Below are positions 1 to 6,570 of a stretch of 18,751 bases of DNA, piece after piece. A program made the position numbers and the translations under genes. The notes below the pieces were generated by a model that saw only the letters and a list, made by a program, of their open reading frames with translations, was not told the origin of the DNA and did no database searches. The first letter of the stretch is position 1. Each line of letters begins with the position of its first letter. This DNA is from Clostridium sp. UBA3947. GTDB taxonomy: Bacteria > Bacillota > Clostridia > Clostridiales > Clostridiaceae. The DNA is taken from assembly GCA_002385545.1 (NCBI GenBank), contig DGDR01000231.1, positions 1 to 18,751 of the forward strand, given 5' to 3'.

Positions 1-1
1 G

Positions 2-433
2 GATAGAACCTTAATTATATCCACCACTAATGGAACAAGGGCCATACAGGGCTGTAAAGGAGCGGATGCTATTTTTATAGGCTGTTTGCTCAATGGAAGG
101 GCTTCTGCAGAGCGGCTGGCAGCTTTAGAAAAGGATATAGTTATTGTGAACGCAGGAACCTATGGGGAGTTTTCTATGGATGATTTTATATGCAGTGGTT
201 ATATCATTAAATGCTTAAAGGATATAGTTCCTATAGAAATGACAGATCTAGCCTATACTGCATATCACACCTATAATTTGCACAGCGATATTACAAGTTT
301 TATATGTAATGGAAGGCATTACAATGTTCTTAAGGACTTAGGTTTTACAAGGGATTTAGAATATTGCTGTCAAAAGGATATAACAAGGGTAGTGCCTTAT
401 TTTAATGGAGAATATATAACCATTGATAACTAA
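2..433 (+). CDS. comB: 2-phosphosulfolactate phosphatase family (ComB-like), 3' part
   Basis: The reading frame is open from the left edge of the window, so the N-terminal part of the gene is missing; 143 codons remain. ComB enzymes remove phosphate from 2-phosphosulfolactate to give sulfolactate, a step known from archaeal coenzyme M synthesis. Visible family marks are the segment STTNGTRAI near the start, then an acidic/glycine stretch with NAGTYGEFSMDD, and a C-terminal VVPYFNGE. About 100 N-terminal residues of the usual roughly 240 would lie outside the window. A TTG codon at 86 could be read as a start, but conserved family sequence continues upstream of it, so it is not the real start. 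A terminator follows directly. The family assignment is fairly sure; the biological role in a clostridial-type cell is not, because coenzyme M is not expected there. Confidence 0.82.
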   Translation, partial: DRTLIISTTNGTRAIQGCKGADAIFIGCLLNGRASAERLAALEKDIVIVNAGTYGEFSMDDFICSGYIIKCLKDIVPIEMTDLAYTAYHTYNLHSDITSFICNGRHYNVLKDLGFTRDLEYCCQKDITRVVPYFNGEYITIDN

Positions 434-439
434 TATGGT

Positions 440-461
440 AAGCGGCCAGCCGCTTTTTATT
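440..461 (+). terminator. Intrinsic terminator after comB
   Basis: A short GC-rich hairpin, AAGCGG-CCAG-CCGCTT (440-455), is followed by a T-rich tract. It starts seven bases after the comB stop codon. Confidence 0.8.
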
Positions 462-487
462 TTTTGCTCAAAGTTATAATTAATAAA

Positions 488-516
488 TAGAAAAATTAAA
501 ACATATGGTATATAAT
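488..516 (+). promoter_or_regulatory. Probable promoter for the YARHG protein gene
   Basis: TAGAAA (488-493, four of six matches to the -35 consensus), a 17-base spacer, and a perfect TATAAT (511-516). The transcript would have an 80-base leader before the start at 601. The -10 element is strong and the -35 weak. Confidence 0.5.
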
Positions 517-600
517 GGAAATATATCAAAGTTAAGGTAGGGTCAAAATAAGTAAAAATTCATTAAAATTCTTATTTATACTTGTGAAGAGGTGGTGTTT

Positions 601-1566
601 ATGTATTGTTATAAATGTGGGAAATATGACGAGCATAACTCAAATTTTTGCAGGAACTGTGCTGCACCAATGTTTAGGTCTGATGGTAAGCTTAAGAAAA
701 TTAATACTAATGTCCGTGGTAAGTATAGTAGCTTAGAAAAGGTTGTCATAAACAATGAAACTGCTGGTAAAGATCATACAATTATTATGAATAAGCAGTC
801 TATTAAGAAGGACGGAAGCAAGGTAAAGGGGAAAATTAAGGCCATTAAAATGACGGAGCTTTTTAATAAGCTTAGAGAAAATTATAAAAAGGAAATTATA
901 ATTGCCCTTTCATTAATAGTAACTATTATGGTTGTTTTTATAGGCATTAAGCTTATTGAGAACCCGGGAAGAGAAACTTCAACAGTTAGTGAAAATCAGA
1001 GCAATAGCCAAAGTTTCCAAGAGTCTTCTATTAAAATTAATAATAAGGGGCCTAATGGCTATGTGCTAATAAATACCGATAAGGAAAAGCTATCTGAAGA
1101 AGAAATCGAGGATTTGGAGTTATGCTATTTGATGATAGCACGAAACGAGATTTATGCTAGACATGGCTACATATTCAAGGATCCTCAGTTGAAAAAGTAT
1201 TTTGAAAGCAAGGATTGGTATAAGAAGGATAGATCCTTTAAGGGTAGTATCAAAAGCACTATAGAGCAGCACAATATCAGTCTTATTAAGGAAGCGGAAA
1301 GCAAAAAGAAGCAGGCTTTAGAAAATGGAAATAAATTAACTGAAGAGGAGGCTTTGAACAGCTTGCTTCAGAACACTAATTTAAAATTAAAGGATGAATC
1401 AGCTTCAAATAAAGGAAAAATCCATAAGTATTTTGATGAATTCTTCTATAAGTACCCCTCTGAATATTTTTCTGAACAGGAAGAGAAGGTTGATTATTTG
1501 GTTAGCCAAAGTACGGGAAAGGTATACGTATATACTAAAGATGGAGATTTCTATGCTTATAAGTAA
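601..1566 (+). CDS. Zinc-ribbon, single-pass membrane protein with YARHG domain
   Basis: The 321-residue protein has three parts. An N-terminal zinc ribbon has Cys3-x2-Cys6 and Cys17-x2-Cys20. One strong hydrophobic helix lies at about 98-119. The extracytoplasmic part has a YARHG domain at about 160-230, recognised by RNEIYARHGYIF followed by YF and WY residues. The basic residues before the helix and the polar Ser/Asn-rich linker after it suggest the zinc ribbon is inside and YARHG outside. The YARHG domain has no established biochemical role and is thought to act at the cell envelope. The start at ATG 601 was chosen because AGAGGTGG lies just upstream; an in-frame GTG at 592 falls inside that ribosome binding site. 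The gene stands alone between a terminator and a promoter. No enzyme motif is visible. Confidence 0.8.
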   Translation: MYCYKCGKYDEHNSNFCRNCAAPMFRSDGKLKKINTNVRGKYSSLEKVVINNETAGKDHTIIMNKQSIKKDGSKVKGKIKAIKMTELFNKLRENYKKEIIIALSLIVTIMVVFIGIKLIENPGRETSTVSENQSNSQSFQESSIKINNKGPNGYVLINTDKEKLSEEEIEDLELCYLMIARNEIYARHGYIFKDPQLKKYFESKDWYKKDRSFKGSIKSTIEQHNISLIKEAESKKKQALENGNKLTEEEALNSLLQNTNLKLKDESASNKGKIHKYFDEFFYKYPSEYFSEQEEKVDYLVSQSTGKVYVYTKDGDFYAYK

Positions 1567-1596
1567 TAGGATAGCTAAAGGTTATAAGAAGGGAAG

Positions 1597-1626
1597 AAAG
1601 GTTGGCGAAAGCTAACCTTTTAATTA
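1597..1626 (+). terminator. Intrinsic terminator after the YARHG gene
   Basis: A ten-base-pair stem (AAAGGTTGGC with GCTAACCTTT, one G-T pair) closes on a GAAA tetraloop and is followed by TTTTAATT. The stable tetraloop supports a working hairpin. Confidence 0.85.
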
Positions 1627-1697
1627 TTTTCTATTTTGTGACATAATATTGTAAAATAGATATGTGGTAACTTTTGAAAAAACAAGGAGGTGACTAA

Positions 1698-2030
1698 ATG
1701 CAGTATCTTGGGTTAATTGCATTTTTAATAATACTATTTTATATTGGTTATCCAGGAAAGGTAAAAAGGCTAGAAAAAGAAGTTCGTAAATTAAAAAGAT
1801 CTTTGAAAGGAGACGATACTATGTCAAAGTTAATAAATGATTTAAAAGGTTATAAATGCAAAATTTCTTTTAATACTATAGTATCATTTTTGGATGATGA
1901 TAAAAGAGTATATGAAATTATAGATGTAGATGATGAATGGGTTAAGCTAGATTATAAAGATAAAAAAGGTGTTGATAAAAAGGTGATTGTTCGCATAGAG
2001 ACTATAGATACAATAGAGTTAGTAGATTAA
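1698..2030 (+). CDS. Small membrane-anchored protein of unknown function
   Basis: A 110-residue protein with a strong AAGGAGGTGA ribosome binding site. Residues 3-19 form a hydrophobic membrane segment with the N terminus probably outside or in the membrane. Residues 21-38 are very basic and heptad-like, a likely short coiled coil or lipid-facing helix. Residues 42-110 look like a compact beta-rich domain ending in RIETIDTIELVD. The pattern of a GYKCKISF strand, a variable loop, DDEWVKLDY and a final RIETID strand recalls small SH3/LSm-like barrels; this is only an inference from strand pattern. I do not recognise the family. An unusual feature is Met42, which has its own strong ribosome binding site and could give a soluble 69-residue form. 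No clear terminator follows. Confidence 0.75.
   Translation: MQYLGLIAFLIILFYIGYPGKVKRLEKEVRKLKRSLKGDDTMSKLINDLKGYKCKISFNTIVSFLDDDKRVYEIIDVDDEWVKLDYKDKKGVDKKVIVRIETIDTIELVD
1806..1823 (+). promoter_or_regulatory. Internal ribosome binding site and in-frame ATG
   Basis: AAAGGAG (1806-1812) lies eight bases before an in-frame ATG (1821-1823). This would start translation at Met42 of the 1698 gene, exactly at the boundary between the basic helix and the soluble domain. Confidence 0.55.
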
Positions 2031-2095
2031 TATTGTATTTTTCAAGGCTATTAAAGATTCAAGAAAAAATCCCCTAAATAGCAAAAAGAAAGTCT

Positions 2096-2124
2096 TTGAC
2101 ATAGATAGTGCCTTCATTTAAAAT
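2096..2124 (+). promoter_or_regulatory. Sigma-A type promoter of the ABC-F gene
   Basis: Perfect TTGACA (2096-2101), a 17-base spacer and TAAAAT (2119-2124, five of six). Transcription would start near 2131 and leave a leader of about 75 bases that contains a weak AAATTC-TTTA-GAATTT hairpin (2161-2176). Confidence 0.78.
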
Positions 2125-2206
2125 AGTTAAAGTGTATCTATATAATTAAAGTGGAGAAGCAAATTCTTTAGAATTTTATATAATATCTTTTTGTTGGGGG
2201 ATAAAA

Positions 2207-3763
2207 ATGAGTATATTAACGGTTAAAAATGTAAGTCATGGCTTTGGAGATAGGGCTATATTTGAAGATGTATCCTTTAGATTATTAAAGGGTGAACACG
2301 TTGGTCTTATTGGAGCTAACGGTGAAGGAAAATCCACCTTTATGAATATAATTACTGGTAAGCTCCAGCCAGATGAAGGTCAAATTGAATGGGCCAATAA
2401 AGTTAGAATAGGATATATGGGCCAGCATGCAGTGTTGGAAAAGGGTAAAACCATAAGAGAAGTGCTTAAGGGAGCCTTTCAGTATTTGTTTGATGCTGAA
2501 GCAGAGATGAATGAACTCTATGAAAAAATGGGAGAGGTAGATCCTGACGAGCTTGAGAAAATGCTAGAAAGAACAGCTATAATTCAAGATATGCTTGACC
2601 ATAACGGCTTTTATATTATCGACGCAAAGATTGAAGAAACTGCTAAGGGCTTAGGCCTTACAGATGTAGGCTTAGATAGGGATGTAACTGACTTAAGCGG
2701 AGGTCAAAGAACTAAGGTTTTACTAGCTAAGCTTCTACTAGAAACGCCAGATATATTGCTTTTGGACGAGCCTACCAATTATTTAGATGAAGTGCATATT
2801 GAATGGTTAAAGAGATTTTTAAATGATTATGAAAATGCCTTTATTTTAATTTCTCATGATATACCTTTTTTAAATTCAGTTATTAATTTAATATATCATG
2901 TGGAAAATAAAAGATTAACTAGGTATGTTGGAAATTATGACGAGTTTCAAAGAGTTTACGAGGCTAAAAAGAGGCAGCTAGAGCAGGCCTATGAAAGACA
3001 GCAGGCTGAAATTGCAAGACTTGAGGATTTTGTAGCTAGAAACAAGGCTAATGTGGCTACAGCTAATATGGCAAAGTCCAGACAGAAGAAGCTTGATAAG
3101 ATGGAAAGAATTGAGCTTATTCAGGAGAAGCCCAAGCCAGTGTTCAACTTTAAAACCGCCAGAACCTCTGGAAAGGTAATCTTTGAAACTAAGGATCTAG
3201 TAATAGGCTATGACCATCCATTGACAAAGCCTCTAAACCTATATATGGAGAGAGGTCAGAAAATTGCCTTAGTTGGAGCAAATGGTCTTGGAAAAACTAC
3301 CTTGTTAAAAAGCTTAATAGGTCAAATCAAGCCCTTAAGTGGAGAAGTGAAACTAGGTGACTACCTACATCTAGGATACTTTGAACAGGAAGGAAGAGAA
3401 GATAATACCAATACCTGCATCCAGGAATTCTGGAATGAGTTCCCTGGCTATACTCAGTACGAGGTTAGAGCGGCCCTAGCCAAGTGTGGACTTACCACTA
3501 AGCATATTGAAAGTATGGTAAAGGTTCTTTCAGGAGGGGAAGCAGCTAAGGTTAGATTGGCAAAGCTAATAAATAAGGAAACTAATGTATTAATATTGGA
3601 CGAGCCTACCAATCATTTAGATGTAGACGCTAAGGATGAGCTTAAGAGGGCCTTAAAGGAATACAAGGGCAGCATATTGCTAGTATGCCATGAACCAGAA
3701 TTTTATAGGGACGTAGTTACTGAGATTTGGAATTGTGAGGATTGGACAACTAAAATTGTATAA
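2207..3763 (+). CDS. ABC-F family ATPase (ribosome-associated type)
   Basis: A 518-residue soluble protein with two ATP-binding cassettes and no membrane segment, the layout of ABC-F proteins that act on the ribosome. Cassette 1 has Walker A GANGEGKST (36-44), signature LSGGQ (163-167), Walker B LLLDEP (184-189) and switch histidine in SHD (216-218). A charged, Arg/Lys-rich linker spans about 250-320 and corresponds to the segment that reaches tRNA in this family. Cassette 2 has Walker A GANGLGKTT (357-365), signature LSGGE (441-445), Walker B LILDEP (462-467) and a CHE switch (494-496). Both catalytic glutamates are present. Start at ATG 2207 follows GGGGG. It has its own promoter and terminator. 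The exact subfamily (housekeeping translation factor or antibiotic resistance) cannot be settled by eye; a short arm region argues slightly for a housekeeping type. Confidence 0.9.
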   Translation: MSILTVKNVSHGFGDRAIFEDVSFRLLKGEHVGLIGANGEGKSTFMNIITGKLQPDEGQIEWANKVRIGYMGQHAVLEKGKTIREVLKGAFQYLFDAEAEMNELYEKMGEVDPDELEKMLERTAIIQDMLDHNGFYIIDAKIEETAKGLGLTDVGLDRDVTDLSGGQRTKVLLAKLLLETPDILLLDEPTNYLDEVHIEWLKRFLNDYENAFILISHDIPFLNSVINLIYHVENKRLTRYVGNYDEFQRVYEAKKRQLEQAYERQQAEIARLEDFVARNKANVATANMAKSRQKKLDKMERIELIQEKPKPVFNFKTARTSGKVIFETKDLVIGYDHPLTKPLNLYMERGQKIALVGANGLGKTTLLKSLIGQIKPLSGEVKLGDYLHLGYFEQEGREDNTNTCIQEFWNEFPGYTQYEVRAALAKCGLTTKHIESMVKVLSGGEAAKVRLAKLINKETNVLILDEPTNHLDVDAKDELKRALKEYKGSILLVCHEPEFYRDVVTEIWNCEDWTTKIV

Positions 3764-3787
3764 TAGAGTGACATAAGGATAAAAGAT

Positions 3788-3825
3788 AGCTCAAGACTTT
3801 GATTTGTAAAGACTTGAGCTTTTAA
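3788..3825 (+). terminator. Intrinsic terminator after the ABC-F gene
   Basis: A stem of AGCTCAAG with CTTGAGCT, continued after an A-A mismatch by CTTT with AAAG, closes on a seven-base loop and is followed by TTTAACTT. Confidence 0.8.
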
Positions 3826-3896
3826 CTTATATTCATTAAATGAGTAAAGGTAAAGAATCAAATAATAGATTAAAACATAGAAAAGGCGTGATAGAT

Positions 3897-4064
3897 ATGA
3901 TTTTGAATCCAAAATTATTTGCTGGTAAATGGTGTATAGAAGTGTCAACACCGGAATTTGGTAAGACAATCCTTTTAGATAAGGAGAAGGATTTTTCACC
4001 ACTAGTATTTGATACGGAGGAAGAAGCTTTAGATTATATTAGAAAGGTTATGGAGGATAATTAG
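3897..4064 (+). CDS. Hypothetical 55-residue protein
   Basis: I do not recognise this small protein. It starts with a hydrophobic segment, has a central GKT-containing strand (EFGKTILLD, too short for a P-loop domain), and ends in an acidic helix EEEALDYIRKVMEDN. No membrane helix, cysteine pair or signal peptide is visible beyond a single Cys. The alternating strands and final helix suggest a small folded alpha/beta domain. The ATG at 3897 was chosen because AAAAGG lies ten bases upstream. An earlier in-frame ATG at 3840 sits just after the ABC-F terminator and has no ribosome binding site. The acidic, ordered composition and normal codon use argue it is real, but it may be poorly expressed because no promoter is obvious. 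Confidence 0.6.
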   Translation: MILNPKLFAGKWCIEVSTPEFGKTILLDKEKDFSPLVFDTEEEALDYIRKVMEDN

Positions 4065-4174
4065 AACTTATAACAATTTGCTCAATACCTGAATATAAAA
4101 CCAAGCAAATTTGTCATTACCATGGTTTAAAGACGTTCTTGGATGGCATGGTCATCAAATTGAAGCAAATTTAA

Positions 4175-4212
4175 AAACGGCTTAAACAGTAATGTTTAGG
4201 CTGTTTCTTATA
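4175..4212 (+). terminator. Probable terminator hairpin
   Basis: A 14-base-pair stem (4175-4188 with 4193-4206, including G-T pairs) closes on GTAA. The T-tract after it is short and interrupted (TTTCTTATAAT), so termination may be only partial. Confidence 0.55.
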
Positions 4213-4229
4213 ATAAAAAATGTAAAATA

Positions 4230-4258
4230 TTGATAAGAGGATATTCTTAAGATGCAAT
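4230..4258 (+). promoter_or_regulatory. Weak candidate promoter
   Basis: TTGATA (4230-4235), 17-base spacer and TGCAAT (4253-4258). It is the best match before the 4293 gene but the -10 element has only four of six matches. Confidence 0.3.
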
Positions 4259-4292
4259 TTCATTAATAAATAATATAAAAAGGGTTGATATA

Positions 4293-5057
4293 GTGAATAT
4301 TAGAGAAATTAGAGATCAGATAGAATCGCTAGGTTATGATCAAGATACTAAAACAGCTATATATAATTCTCCAGTCTTCGATGAATTATCAAAGCTTTTG
4401 TTAGATATAGAGGATATTTATTATATTGGTGTAGCCTCCTTACCTTCTACCAAGCTCTTTGCTAAGCTATTTTCTGATGCCTTATTTATTGTAACAAATA
4501 AAAGGCTAGTTTTAGTTGTAAAAAGACTAGTTGGTTCTGATATTAAAGAGTTTTTTTATAGTAGCATTAAATCAATAGACTGCTTTACAAAGGGAAAAAA
4601 GAATATTTTAATAATTAATACTTCAAAGGAAACCACATCCTTAGAGTTTGAAAGAAATATAAATCCTGTTAGAGAATTGATTTATGATGTGATAAATGGA
4701 AGACTGTCATATGGTAATATGGGTACTTCAAGTATAGGCAATAACAGAGAGCCTTTAATTTCTAAATTAATGAGAGAGAATGTGATTAAATTTTGTATGG
4801 AAATAGAAAATGTTTTTGTTATTAAAGGACATGGAACAGCATTAACAGGAGTAGCTAATGGCTATATTCAGGTTGGAGATTATGTGGATATAGTGGATAG
4901 TGACGGAAATATTATAAAGAAAGAAATAATGATTATAAAAATAGATACTATTGGAAAAGAAGTTGTTTCCGCATCAACAGGTGATAACATAGCATTAATG
5001 TTAAGAACTAATAACCTTGGTATTATGCAGGGACAATATATATTATGTTATAAGTGA
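4293..5057 (+). CDS. PH-like domain joined to an EF-Tu domain-2-like barrel
   Basis: A 254-residue soluble protein with two recognisable halves. Residues about 35-137 look like a bacterial PH domain of the YokE/bPH type: ALFIVTNKRLVLV, then IKSIDCFTKGKKNILIIN, then a closing helix. Residues about 170-252 match the pattern of EF-Tu domain 2 along most of its length: IENVFVIKGHGTALTGVANG, then VGDYVDIV, STGDNIALMLR and MQGQYI, against the EF-Tu pattern of DVFSISGRGTVVTGRVERG, VGEEVEIV, AGENVGVLLR and RGQVL. No GTPase P-loop or NKxD motif is present, so it cannot bind GTP as EF-Tu does. The two halves are joined by a Ser/Gly/Asn linker (143-152). It starts with GTG after AAAAAGGG. It stands alone between hairpins. 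Function is unknown; a binding or scaffold role is an inference. Confidence 0.78.
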   Translation: MNIREIRDQIESLGYDQDTKTAIYNSPVFDELSKLLLDIEDIYYIGVASLPSTKLFAKLFSDALFIVTNKRLVLVVKRLVGSDIKEFFYSSIKSIDCFTKGKKNILIINTSKETTSLEFERNINPVRELIYDVINGRLSYGNMGTSSIGNNREPLISKLMRENVIKFCMEIENVFVIKGHGTALTGVANGYIQVGDYVDIVDSDGNIIKKEIMIIKIDTIGKEVVSASTGDNIALMLRTNNLGIMQGQYILCYK

Positions 5058-5110
5058 GGCCATAATTTAAATAAAATCATTTATTGCTTGAGCTGTAGCA
5101 GTAAATTGAA

Positions 5111-5253
5111 ATACAAAGCTTTGTTAATAGCAAAACTGTGCCAGTTACAGTATGATAATGGCACAGTTTTTTATTAAATCCGTCAGTTTATGCTTGAAAA
5201 TAGGCTTAATATATAATACTATTAGCTAGAATAAATGGATATACAAAGCTTTG
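5111..5253. repeat. Two copies of ATACAAAGCTTTG flanking the terminator
   Basis: The same 13-base string occurs at 5111-5123 and 5241-5253, exactly 130 bases apart. Each copy contains the perfect palindrome CAAAGCTTTG. One copy is upstream of the terminator, the other in the presumed leader of the radical SAM gene at 5289, 35 bases before its start codon. Confidence 0.7.
5132..5173 (+). terminator. Intrinsic terminator after the PH/EF-Tu-D2 gene
   Basis: AAAACTGTGCC (5132-5142) pairs with GGCACAGTTTT (5160-5170), an 11-base-pair stem with a 17-base loop, and TTAT follows. Confidence 0.8.
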
Positions 5254-5288
5254 AATTGAAGCTATAGATATATAGAGGAGGACATACT

Positions 5289-6413
5289 ATGAAAATTTCA
5301 AAAAGAGATGCCTTGGATTGGTTTGAATTTTTTTCGGACCTACCAGAGGACGAGGAACCAATGATTAAACAACAGGAGATTATATATGCTACCTTTGCAC
5401 AGATAGAGGCAGCAGTTCAGGATAGACACGAAAAATTAAAGGCTGAGATTAAAGGACTGAAAACCTTGAAAAATAGAACTCTTTATGTAGGAGATGATAG
5501 CAAGTTTCCTAAGGGCTGTTGCTCCTGTCTCTTAGGTACAGGCTTAGGGGCTGTTAGGAAAACCAACAAGTGTAACATAGAGTGCAAGTTCTGCTATAAT
5601 TATGGACATCTAGATGATATCCCTCCTATTGGTGAAGGAATGTGGGAAATAGGAGGTACAAAATTCTATGAGCAGGATATAGATTTACTTCTTTCCATTC
5701 AAAAGAAGCCAACCGGTGTAGCCTATGTTTATTTAGAGCCTTTCATGGAAATTGAAAAATACTATCCTGTTATAAAGAAATTTAGTGAAGCTCAGGTTCA
5801 TCAACATCTATACACCAATGGTCTCTTGGCTACAGAGGAAAGCCTAAAGGCCTTAGGAGAGGCTGGTCTTGACGAGATACGATTTAACCTAGGTGCCTCT
5901 AGATGTTCAGACAAGGTTATTAATAATATAAGACTGGCAAAAAAATATATTAAAAGTGTGGGCATTGAGACTCCAATGACCCCTGAGTTCTTTGAGGATT
6001 TCTTTAAAAAGAAGGAGTCTATTTTAGATACAAAGCTGGATTTTATCAATTGCGCTGAATTACATCTTAATGAGAATAATATAGGCAATTATTATGGAGA
6101 AAACATGTATATTTCTAGACATGGCTACATATCTCCAATTTGGAGCAGGGAGTTAACCCTGAAATTCATGAAGATTGCGGATGAAGAAAAGTGGGATTTA
6201 GTGGTGCATGATTGCTCCAACAATACCAAGTTTGCTAGGGATTTAAACTTAAGCAGCAAAGAAGGTAAGTGGTTTGGAGCTAGCAATTATGGCTGTGAGT
6301 TTTCTAGAATACCTTATGAAATATTCTTGCCAGTATTAAGGGATGAGAACTTTAAGTTTTTATGTGAAGAGGAATTGCCTGAGGGCTATAGGGTAGGAGA
6401 ATTGATTTTTTAG
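5289..6413 (+). CDS. Radical SAM protein (COG2108-like)
   Basis: A 374-residue soluble protein with the radical SAM cluster motif Cys95-x3-Cys99-x2-Cys102 in NKCNIECKFCYN. These cysteines bind the 4Fe-4S cluster that cleaves S-adenosylmethionine. Just before it is an extra cysteine group, Cys77-Cys78-Cys80 in KGCCSCLLGTG, which seems to belong to this family and could bind a second cluster or be structural. The central region has barrel strands such as VYLEPFM, HLYTNGLL and EIRFNLGAS. The C terminus carries another cysteine pair (HDCSNNTKFARDL and NYGCEFSR). The overall style resembles the uncharacterised COG2108 group related to pyruvate formate-lyase activating enzymes. The substrate is unknown. 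A strong AGGAGGA precedes ATG 5289. It is a single-gene unit with its own terminator; no obvious substrate gene is next to it. Confidence 0.85.
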   Translation: MKISKRDALDWFEFFSDLPEDEEPMIKQQEIIYATFAQIEAAVQDRHEKLKAEIKGLKTLKNRTLYVGDDSKFPKGCCSCLLGTGLGAVRKTNKCNIECKFCYNYGHLDDIPPIGEGMWEIGGTKFYEQDIDLLLSIQKKPTGVAYVYLEPFMEIEKYYPVIKKFSEAQVHQHLYTNGLLATEESLKALGEAGLDEIRFNLGASRCSDKVINNIRLAKKYIKSVGIETPMTPEFFEDFFKKKESILDTKLDFINCAELHLNENNIGNYYGENMYISRHGYISPIWSRELTLKFMKIADEEKWDLVVHDCSNNTKFARDLNLSSKEGKWFGASNYGCEFSRIPYEIFLPVLRDENFKFLCEEELPEGYRVGELIF

Positions 6414-6425
6414 ATAAATCTATAG

Positions 6426-6465
6426 GAAGCATTTCTGTAAAAGCAGAGGTGCTTCTTTTTATATT
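6426..6465 (+). terminator. Intrinsic terminator after the radical SAM gene
   Basis: A 12-base-pair stem (6426-6437 with 6444-6455, with two G-T pairs) closes on a six-base loop and is followed by TTTTTATATT. Confidence 0.85.
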
Positions 6466-6505
6466 GTTTAAAATAAAAAAACAATTAATAACCAATAAAA
6501 AATTA

Positions 6506-6534
6506 TTGATAAACGATAATTAATATGCTATCCT
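6506..6534 (+). promoter_or_regulatory. Extended -10 promoter with an inverted repeat over the -35
   Basis: TTGATA (6506-6511), a 17-base spacer ending in TGC, and TATCCT (6529-6534), giving an extended -10 element. The -35 lies inside an inverted repeat ATTATtG-N5-CgATAAT (6502-6520), which could be a repressor site. Confidence 0.6.
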
Positions 6535-6570
6535 ATCCATAGGCTAAAAATTATAAGTGAGGTGATTTTT

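Noticed and set aside
1631..1659. Inverted repeat CTATTTT-N15-AAAATAG before the 1698 gene
   Set aside because: The arms are only A/T plus one C/G pair and lie in AT-rich DNA; no convincing promoter overlaps it.
3840..3896. Longer N terminus of the small gene at 3897
   Set aside because: The ATG at 3840 follows the ABC-F terminator immediately and has no ribosome binding site.
3703..4002. Antisense open frame across the ABC-F 3' end
   Set aside because: It opposes real genes, crosses the terminator and its hydrophobic translation looks like reverse-strand AT-rich sequence.
4099..4185. Short open frame ending in WHGHQIEANLKTA
   Set aside because: It has a protein-like tail but no start codon, no ribosome binding site and a stop just upstream. 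It runs into the terminator hairpin. It could be a gene remnant, but I cannot support that.
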